DNA from: Bacteroidota bacterium
GTDB taxonomy: Bacteria; Bacteroidota; Bacteroidia; Chitinophagales; Saprospiraceae
Direction of reading: 5' to 3'
NCBI GenBank assembly: GCA_018969455.1
Contig: JAGWYI010000058.1
Span: 1-12,600, forward strand
DNA: 12,600 nt
A model generated the notes under the pieces. The model saw only the letters and a program-made list of their open reading frames with translations, did no database searches and was not told where the DNA came from. The position numbers and the translations under genes were made by a program. The number at the start of each line of letters is the position of its first letter. The stretch's first letter is position 1. Below are positions 1-5,356 of the stretch, one piece after another.

Positions 1-1
1 G

Positions 2-760
2 TTGCACTATTTCCTGTACGGTTTCCTTTTGCTGATTATGGGATTCACCTATTATGCTTATGTGACTGAAGTTCAGCGCATTGCATCGGGTGATGAATAT
101 TTTAAAGACGACAACATTTTTTTTCGCTACGGGGCTTTGGCGCGCTCCTATGTATTCCCGATTCGCACCAAAGACCATTGGTCGCAGGCAGAATCCCGTC
201 AATTTGCCGACGAATTGGTGGGGCGTTTCCAGAACGATTTGCGCAACATGTTGTCGGAGAACCCATTGGAAGGAAAACATGAGATCAACATCATTGGTGT
301 TTTCGATCAAAACAGACCGCGAAACGGCCGTGGATTCCTGAAATCTGCCTTTACAGGCGTAAATGGCGCCATGGTAACGAATGTGATAACCTATCAATTG
401 GTGGGAAAAACGGTCGCATTGCATCACGAAACCTACACCCTGGGTTGGGGACGCTGGTACGATATCCTCTATTTCGTGGTTATGAGCCCCATTACCATCA
501 TCACCTGGATCGTAAGCTGGCTGCGCAACCTGTATTCTGTACGTGCAGCCATCAACCGCGACGTCAACAATTCCTTTGAACAATACGATCTGGATTCCTT
601 CTACAGCGCTTCCATTGAGGTCGTCACCGAAACCTTGCGCAGATACTTGAAAGAGAAAGACCTGTACTCCGATTACGTGTCCCAGACAATTCAAAATTTC
701 ATTGATGTAGGCAATAACAATATATTTAACATCGGCGATAACAATGTAATCGTACGGTAA
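2..760 (+). CDS. Two-TM membrane protein with C-terminal amyloid-like Gly/Asn motif (5' partial)
   Basis: The frame is open to the left edge, so the first codon at 2 (TTG) is probably not the true start and the 252 residues seen are a C-terminal part. Visible: a hydrophobic segment at about residues 3-20, a roughly 130-residue hydrophilic region, a second hydrophobic segment at about 154-173, then a charged helical tail. If the first segment runs in-to-out, the middle region is periplasmic and the tail is cytoplasmic. The last 19 residues (234-252) contain two 7-residue units of the form x-[VI]-G-[DN]-N-N-[VI], ending at the stop codon. Almost the same sequence opens the next gene, 10 nt downstream, so the two are very likely co-transcribed. 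I recognise no family for the main body. By analogy with bacterial amyloid signalling pairs, where the effector carries the motif C-terminally and the partner carries it N-terminally, this could be the membrane-acting effector; that is inference. Confidence 0.85.
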   Translation: MHYFLYGFLLLIMGFTYYAYVTEVQRIASGDEYFKDDNIFFRYGALARSYVFPIRTKDHWSQAESRQFADELVGRFQNDLRNMLSENPLEGKHEINIIGVFDQNRPRNGRGFLKSAFTGVNGAMVTNVITYQLVGKTVALHHETYTLGWGRWYDILYFVVMSPITIITWIVSWLRNLYSVRAAINRDVNNSFEQYDLDSFYSASIEVVTETLRRYLKEKDLYSDYVSQTIQNFIDVGNNNIFNIGDNNVIVR

Positions 761-848
761 AAACGAGGAAATGGAAGATCCAAAAAAAAATGCCATTCAG
801 GTAGGAGACAACAATGTTTTCAACATCGGCAATTCCAATGTGATTGTG
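701..848 (+). repeat. Duplicated Gly/Asn motif shared across two adjacent genes
   Basis: The encoded motif occurs at 701-757 (end of the membrane protein) and at 795-848 (start of the adaptor). Aligned codon by codon, most amino acids agree (V-G, N-N, F-N-I-G, N-V-I-V), while many synonymous third positions differ (gta ggc aat against gta gga gac). The similarity therefore looks maintained at protein level rather than being a recent DNA duplication. Confidence 0.8.
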
Positions 849-1136
849 GTGAAACAGGATGATAAAACACCTGAAACACGCATTGAGCTGCCCGGACTAG
901 AAAAAGCGGCTTTGGCGCAATTGATTCAGCGCAACGAGCTGGACCTTGCATTGATGAAAATTCACGATTATTTGCCCGATATGCCCTCTAAGACGCTTTG
1001 TATGCAACTCAGCGGTCGTTTTTCCAAAATGAAATACGATGAAAAAGCGGGTGTAATCACCGCCGAGCAGGCCAATCTCGAACTCAATCAATTGCGCCTG
1101 ACAACCATCGAGTTGTTTCAAAAAATAAATGCATAA
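771..1136 (+). CDS. Stand-alone EAD11-like adaptor with N-terminal RHIM/PP-like motif
   Basis: A 121-residue cytoplasmic protein starting at ATG 771 right after a purine-rich stretch (GAGGAA), 10 nt past the preceding stop. Residues 9-26 form a Gly/Asn motif (I-Q-V-G-D-N-N-V-F followed by N-I-G-N-S-N-V-I). This fits the core RHIM pattern [IV]-Q-[IV]-G-x-x-N and matches the C-terminal motif of the upstream membrane protein. A polar linker (27-40) leads to a helical domain at about 43-120 that I recognise as effector-associated domain 11-like: L-I-x-x-N-E-L-x-x-A-L, then S-G-R-F at 81-84, G-V-I-T-A-E-Q, and E-x-N-x-L-R at 104-109. EADs are small death-fold-like or helical adaptors that recruit partners through homotypic contact. 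No enzymatic residues are visible. The protein is therefore likely a bridge between the motif-bearing membrane protein and another EAD11 protein; that role is inference. Confidence 0.85.
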   Translation: MEDPKKNAIQVGDNNVFNIGNSNVIVVKQDDKTPETRIELPGLEKAALAQLIQRNELDLALMKIHDYLPDMPSKTLCMQLSGRFSKMKYDEKAGVITAEQANLELNQLRLTTIELFQKINA

Positions 1137-1147
1137 TGGCGTGTTGA

Positions 1148-1183
1148 AAACTGGGAGCTGGTTCGAAAACCGGCTCCCAGTTT
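1148..1183. terminator. Bidirectional intrinsic terminator between convergent genes
   Basis: AAACTGGGAGC pairs perfectly with GCTCCCAGTTT, and inside it GGTT/AACC plus one T-G wobble extend the stem to 16 pairs around a CGAA loop. T-rich tracts follow on both strands (TTTCATTT on plus; TTTTCAA on minus). It lies between the adaptor stop at 1136 and the GH3 stop at 1192, so it serves both convergent genes. Confidence 0.85.
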
Positions 1184-1191
1184 CATTTCAT

Positions 1192-3516
1192 TCAATTGTT
1201 TGCCATTTGCAGCACGCCTTGTAACATTTCTTCCGTGAAACGTCCGCCCGACATGTTGATAAATTTGAAAACGGGCATGTCATTGAAGAAGGATTCCATC
1301 ATCTTACGTTGCTTTTGTTTGGCCGCTTCATCCAATCCGGGAGGAACCAGGTTGCCCATCAACTGCTCGTACACGGCATGCCCCTTCGGATGATCACGCA
1401 GTGTTTTCATCAGGGAAAACCGGGTCAGTTGGTGCTTAACCGGATTGGCGGACTTTAGATTCAACGATACATGCAGTGGCAAATGATCGGATGAATTACC
1501 CACTCGAATTTCAAATAGCCCTTCCTGTATTTGCCAATCGTTGCTGTTTACATCGAAATACGCAAAATCCCGTTTTGACAGGCTAAATTTCACGGTTTTT
1601 TGGGCGCCAGGCTCCAAAAACACTTTTTCAAAATGTTTGAGTTCCAGCTCCGGGCGTACGATTCCGTTTTGGGCATCGTGGACATACAATTGCACCACCT
1701 CTGCGCCGGCGACTTTGCCCGTATTGCGCACATCAACCTGAGCTTCCACGACTTCATTGTCGAGGGCCTCCGTTTTGCTGAGTTTTAAGTTGGAAAACTG
1801 GAAACTGGTATAACTTAAGCCATATCCAAAGGCATACAAAGGCTTGATCTTCCGCGTATTGTAGTGGCGGTATCCAATAAATACGCCTTCATTGTAGCGT
1901 GCATTGCCGCTGCGATTGGGGAAATCGGGGAAAGCCGGGGTATCCTCCAATCGAACCGGAAAAGTTTCGGAAAGTTTGCCCGATGGGTTTACTTTACCGC
2001 TCAACACATCGGCCAGGGCAGCGCCCCCGCCTTGGCCGCCGAGCCAGGCTTCCAGAATGCCTTTTACTTTACCAGCCCAGGGCATGGCCACGGCAGATCC
2101 GTTCATAAGTACCACAACTGTATTGGGTTGAACTGCCGCAACGGCTTCTATCAATTTGTTGTAAGCTTCTGGCAAATCAAGGTTGTTGCGGTCAAATCCT
2201 TCCGATTCATAACTGTTGGGCAATCCGGTGAAAATAACCGCCAATTGGGCCTTTTTCGCTGCTCCAACTGCTTCTGCAATTTGGGTTGCTGTACTGTTTC
2301 CCTCCAAATCATACCCTTCTGCATAGGCAAAGTTTTGTCCGGCAACTTTTTGAGCCGTCCACTCCTCGTACACATTGCTTAGTTTGGTTGGGTTCATCTG
2401 CGAAGAACCTGCGCCCTGGTAGCGTGGTGTTTTGGCAAAGGCGCCAATGATCGCTATGTTTTTGGCGCCGGGTTTCACCGGCAAAATGCCGCCCTCGTTT
2501 TTCAAAAGCACCATACTTTCGCCTGCGGCCTTGCGCGCGAGCGCATGGTGCGCGTTCGCGTCGAATTTGGCATCCGCCTGGTGTAAAGCCTTGGCTTTGA
2601 GCAAGATCTGAAGATATTGCAACACCATGTCGTTCAAATCAGCCTCTGCCAGTGCGCCCGATTTTACGGCCTGTACAATTTTGGCATCGTTGATTCCACT
2701 GCTTGCCGGCATTTCCAGGTTCAAACCCGCTTTCACGCCAGCCACCCGATCCACCACAGCGCCCCAGTCGGATACCACAAAACCGCCAAAACCCCAGCGC
2801 TTTCGAAGGGTTTCTGTGAGCAAAAACGGACTTTCAGAGGCATAAAAGCCATTTACTTTGTTGTAGGCACACATTACGGTCCAGGGCTGTGCTTCCCTGA
2901 CAGCCATCTCAAAAGCGGGGAAATAAATTTCATTCAGGGTGCGCAAATCTATTTCCGAATTGTTGGAGTACCGTTCAAACTCCTGGTTATTGGCGGCAAA
3001 GTGCTTGAGGGAGGCGCCCACACCCTTGCTTTGTACGCCTTTGATAAGGCCCGTTGCCATACGTCCGGCTAAAATTGGATCCTCCGAAAAATACTCAAAA
3101 TTGCGGCCGCCCAGCGGAGACCGCTTCATGTTGGCGCCGGGACCGAGCAAAATTTGCACATTCAAGGCCTGCGCTTCTTCTCCAAGCGCCTGTCCAATCG
3201 TTTCGGCCAGTTGCGGATCCCAGGAGGCAGCCAGGGCAGATGCAGTAGGAAAACAGGTTGCGGGCTTGCTTTGGGTAAAGTCGGAGCCCGTTGCCATGCG
3301 TACGCCATGCGGACCATCGGTCATGAACATAGAGGGAATACCCACGCGATCGATGGCCTTGGTTTCCCAAAAAGATTGCCCCGAACAAAGAGAGGCTTTC
3401 TCTTCCAGGGTCATTTTTGCCAGAATTTCCTGGGCCTTTTGTTTGTAATCGGGTGTTTGTGCCTGCGCATTAAACGCACACAAACCAACAAAGAGCAAAA
3501 TACAAGTTTGTTTCAT
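1192..3516 (-). CDS. Secreted glycoside hydrolase family 3 beta-glucosidase
   Basis: This enzyme hydrolyses terminal beta-linked sugars from oligosaccharides, most likely in the periplasm. I take ATG at 3516 (774 aa); a TTG two codons upstream would put only two residues before a normal signal peptide ending A-Q-A-Q at about residue 20. The GH3 N-domain spans about 30-310 with substrate-binding L-K-H-F-A-A-N-N and the nucleophile motif V-V-S-D-W-G (Asp250). The C-domain spans about 330-550, with the probable acid/base Glu439 in S-E-G-F-D-R and the G-G-Q-G-G loop. A fibronectin-III-like domain follows at about 580-675. A further roughly 95-residue helical tail, rich in Met and charged residues, lies beyond the usual GH3 core. 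The gene is divergent from a sugar-type NUDIX regulator and shares a palindromic operator region with it. Substrate specificity (glucoside or xyloside) cannot be read from the sequence. Confidence 0.95.
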   Translation of the reverse strand: MKQTCILLFVGLCAFNAQAQTPDYKQKAQEILAKMTLEEKASLCSGQSFWETKAIDRVGIPSMFMTDGPHGVRMATGSDFTQSKPATCFPTASALAASWDPQLAETIGQALGEEAQALNVQILLGPGANMKRSPLGGRNFEYFSEDPILAGRMATGLIKGVQSKGVGASLKHFAANNQEFERYSNNSEIDLRTLNEIYFPAFEMAVREAQPWTVMCAYNKVNGFYASESPFLLTETLRKRWGFGGFVVSDWGAVVDRVAGVKAGLNLEMPASSGINDAKIVQAVKSGALAEADLNDMVLQYLQILLKAKALHQADAKFDANAHHALARKAAGESMVLLKNEGGILPVKPGAKNIAIIGAFAKTPRYQGAGSSQMNPTKLSNVYEEWTAQKVAGQNFAYAEGYDLEGNSTATQIAEAVGAAKKAQLAVIFTGLPNSYESEGFDRNNLDLPEAYNKLIEAVAAVQPNTVVVLMNGSAVAMPWAGKVKGILEAWLGGQGGGAALADVLSGKVNPSGKLSETFPVRLEDTPAFPDFPNRSGNARYNEGVFIGYRHYNTRKIKPLYAFGYGLSYTSFQFSNLKLSKTEALDNEVVEAQVDVRNTGKVAGAEVVQLYVHDAQNGIVRPELELKHFEKVFLEPGAQKTVKFSLSKRDFAYFDVNSNDWQIQEGLFEIRVGNSSDHLPLHVSLNLKSANPVKHQLTRFSLMKTLRDHPKGHAVYEQLMGNLVPPGLDEAAKQKQRKMMESFFNDMPVFKFINMSGGRFTEEMLQGVLQMANN

Positions 3517-3527
3517 GTTCAAAGTTT

Positions 3528-3550
3528 TATTGTATCATTATGGTACAATA
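3528..3550. promoter_or_regulatory. 23-bp imperfect palindrome, candidate NUDIX-regulator operator
   Basis: Half-sites TATTGTA and TACAATA flank a nine-base centre (TCATTATGG). Ten of the 11 base pairs around the central T match exactly. It overlaps the predicted -7 box and start site of the GH3 gene, where a bound repressor would block transcription. The adjacent divergent gene encodes a NUDIX-winged-helix regulator, a family that binds palindromes of about this length. Confidence 0.6.
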
Positions 3551-3577
3551 GTAAATGGCTTTTTCAATTTGCCCAAA
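3546..3577 (-). promoter_or_regulatory. Predicted promoter of the GH3 gene
   Basis: On the minus strand TTTG (3577-3574) is followed after 20 nt by TACTATTG (3553-3546), one mismatch from the Bacteroidota -7 form TAnnTTTG. The implied start is near 3540, about 24 nt ahead of ATG 3516. This is a pattern match only. Confidence 0.45.
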
Positions 3578-3727
3578 TTTTTTGCTTTTTATTTCCATGT
3601 GCGCCCGAAAAAAAGATCGCTGTCTAACCGCAAACGATGGTAAAATTGGGATCTTGGGGCGTTTAAACAATAAAATTTCTGTGTGTTTTGGCAGGGATTG
3701 CAGACATTTACCGCGAAATAGGCTTTT

Positions 3728-4468
3728 ATGGAAACCAACGAAAGACAGCAACTGTATGCTTTTGACGAACAGCGCTACATCCCGCAATTGTCTATCGATT
3801 GTGTGGTATTTGGTTTTCACGAGCAGCAATTGAAGGTACTTTTGGTCAACATGCATCAAACCCCGTACTGGGCGCTGCCAGGCGGTTTTATCCAGCAAAA
3901 TGAAGATGTGGACGATGCTGCAGCCCGAATTTTGTTTCAGCGCACCGGCGCGCACGACATCTACCTCGAACAGTTCTATGCATTTGGGAAGGTGAATCGC
4001 AATTTTACCGATGTACATCGTCAAATTATGGCACAAATCGGACTAAAAGCAGGGGAGGATCACTGGATTTTCAGGCGTTTTGTGTCGCTCGGATATTATG
4101 CGCTGGTTCATTTTCCGGAGGTCGACATCAGTTCGGGCATGCTTAAAGAACCCTGTGCCTGGTTTGATGTGCATCAAGTTCCGGCATTGATTTTCGACCA
4201 CAACGAAATTGTGCAAAAAGCGCTCGAAACCCTCCAACGCTCCCTGGATGAAAAATTGGTCGGCTTCAAATTGCTGCCCGAAACCTTTACCATGGGCGAA
4301 TTGCAATCTTTGTATGAAACCATTTTGGGCGTACGTTTGTTGAGAACCAACTTTCAGCGCAAAATATTGAGTATGCAAATTTTGGAGCGCACCGAAAAAC
4401 GTTTTTCCGGTGGAGCGCACAAAGCGCCTTACTTGTATCGTTTTATTCCAAAATTGAATCAGATTTAA
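3728..4468 (+). CDS. NUDIX-domain sugar-responsive transcriptional regulator (NrtR/AraR-type)
   Basis: A 246-residue cytoplasmic regulator with an N-terminal NUDIX fold (about 18-160) and a C-terminal winged helix (about 170-246). The NUDIX box begins normally (G53-x5-E59), but the catalytic part R-E-x-x-E-E-x-G reads R67-I-L-F-Q-R-T-G. The metal-binding glutamates are gone, so hydrolysis is not expected and the fold should act as a ligand sensor. This is typical of the Bacteroidota subgroup that controls sugar catabolism. The C-terminal region contains the conserved F-x-L-L-P-E-x-F-T-M-G-E-L-Q pattern and a late N-F-Q-R-K-I-L segment of the DNA-binding domain. It diverges from the GH3 gene, and the palindrome at 3528-3550 is a natural target. 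The effector is probably a sugar or sugar derivative related to the GH3 product; that is inferred from context. Confidence 0.9.
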   Translation: METNERQQLYAFDEQRYIPQLSIDCVVFGFHEQQLKVLLVNMHQTPYWALPGGFIQQNEDVDDAAARILFQRTGAHDIYLEQFYAFGKVNRNFTDVHRQIMAQIGLKAGEDHWIFRRFVSLGYYALVHFPEVDISSGMLKEPCAWFDVHQVPALIFDHNEIVQKALETLQRSLDEKLVGFKLLPETFTMGELQSLYETILGVRLLRTNFQRKILSMQILERTEKRFSGGAHKAPYLYRFIPKLNQI

Positions 4469-4510
4469 TTCAAATATGTATCTTGGAAACTTGATTTTAC
4501 ATTTTATACC

Positions 4511-4571
4511 CGGATACGCCGGATTATGTGGATGAATCAGGATGGATTTCGCTGATTTATACTGATTTATA
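4511..4571. repeat. Intergenic 10-nt quasi-periodic element
   Basis: Six successive 10-base units in register resemble one another: cggatacgcc, ggattatgtg, gatgaatcag, gatggatttc, gctgatttat, actgatttat. The last part is an exact tandem pair of CTGATTTATA at 4552-4561 and 4562-4571. It lies in the 175-nt gap between convergent genes (4469-4643), where I see no convincing ORF or terminator. It resembles low-complexity dispersed intergenic repeats of some Bacteroidota, but copy number is not testable here. Confidence 0.5.
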
Positions 4572-4643
4572 AAGATCCTTATGCTCAAAATCTGGCGGCG
4601 TAAAGTATATATGTATAAAAATGTTTATAATAAAAGGTGGCAA

Positions 4644-5297
4644 TTATTGTTTTTTGCTTTGGAAACTTCCATTGAGAAATACGCCATGTTTGTCTAGTCC
4701 TAAACGATTGGCATAAAAGGTAAAGACGCCCGAAACGGCTCCCGTTTTCTGGTTAAATCCGGTTAATGTAAAAATGCCATCGCGGCATTCGTAGGTTTCC
4801 CATTCCTTGGCGCTCAGGGAAATTTGACCAATGGCATAAAACCGCAAGGGCGCATTAGCATCGGAGTCATAAACGCCGGTTATGGGAAGTCGGCTCAGAT
4901 TTGATTTATTAAAGCCTGCTAAAACCAGATGAAATTGGTGTGAAACCTGGTTTGAATCAATCCATTCCAGGTTGATGTGAAGCGAAAGCATCAAATTCTC
5001 CGGCGCCTCCTCAATCATTTGAACACCTTTGGTCCAATAGGGCTCTACACTCAGAAATGCCTCCTTCTTTAAAATATCGTCATAGTATCGCCACATCAAC
5101 AAATTGGGTCCTGTGGGCGTATTCAAATCGTTGGGGTTCAACCGCTGTTCGCGGGTAAGCGACACAGAACGAACCAGCAATTCACAGGAATTACAGTCAA
5201 GGTTAAACGTGTCGTCGGGTGCAGATAGGATGATGGTAGTTTGACTAAAAAGGGATGAGGCGGTAAAAATCAAAAGCAATTGAATAAAAAATCGCAT
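4644..5297 (-). CDS. Small secreted beta-rich protein, possibly DUF6252-like
   Basis: A 217-residue protein. ATG at 5297 was chosen over a TTG three codons upstream because it opens directly into a signal peptide (M-R-F-F-I-Q-L-L-L-I-F) ending S-L-F-S-Q at about residue 19. The mature part is predicted mostly beta: alternating hydrophobic strands, a C-N-S-C pair at about residue 36-39, and a C-terminal pattern G-I-F-T-L-T-G-F-N followed by G-A-V-S-G-V-F-T-F-Y-A. That last pattern (a strand, a turn, then S-G-x-F-x-F) recurs in Bacteroidota secreted proteins of the DUF6252 type, so I suggest that relationship at low confidence. No lipobox Cys is present after the signal, so it is probably a soluble periplasmic or exported protein. 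It follows the pseudokinase gene by 59 nt on the same strand and may be its third operon member. Function unknown. Confidence 0.8.
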   Translation of the reverse strand: MRFFIQLLLIFTASSLFSQTTIILSAPDDTFNLDCNSCELLVRSVSLTREQRLNPNDLNTPTGPNLLMWRYYDDILKKEAFLSVEPYWTKGVQMIEEAPENLMLSLHINLEWIDSNQVSHQFHLVLAGFNKSNLSRLPITGVYDSDANAPLRFYAIGQISLSAKEWETYECRDGIFTLTGFNQKTGAVSGVFTFYANRLGLDKHGVFLNGSFQSKKQ

Positions 5298-5337
5298 GGA
5301 TATCAAATCATTTTTGGATTAATATTTCCCGAATGTC

Positions 5338-5354
5338 GGCGCCGAGTCGGCGCC
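5338..5354 (-). terminator. GC-rich hairpin after the pseudokinase gene
   Basis: GGCGCC, a GAGTC loop and GGCGCC form a 6-bp all-GC stem 2 nt beyond the stop of the pseudokinase gene. No T-run follows, so it may be an attenuating or RNA-stabilising hairpin rather than a full terminator. Confidence 0.4.
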
Positions 5355-5356
5355 AA

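Noticed and set aside
1864..2382. 172-residue plus-strand open frame inside the GH3 gene
   Set aside because: It lies wholly antisense to a well-supported GH3 coding region, and its translation is rich in Cys and His with no domain pattern.
3661..3668. GTTTAAAC palindrome upstream of the NUDIX regulator
   Set aside because: An 8-base AT-rich palindrome is expected by chance, and no promoter element pairs with it.
3728..4468. NUDIX protein as an active hydrolase
   Set aside because: The catalytic E-x-x-E-E part of the NUDIX box is replaced (I68, Q71, R72), and a winged-helix domain follows, so a regulator fits better.
4043..4588. 181-residue minus-strand frame over the NUDIX regulator
   Set aside because: It is antisense to the NUDIX gene, and its upstream part reads through the 10-nt periodic tract.
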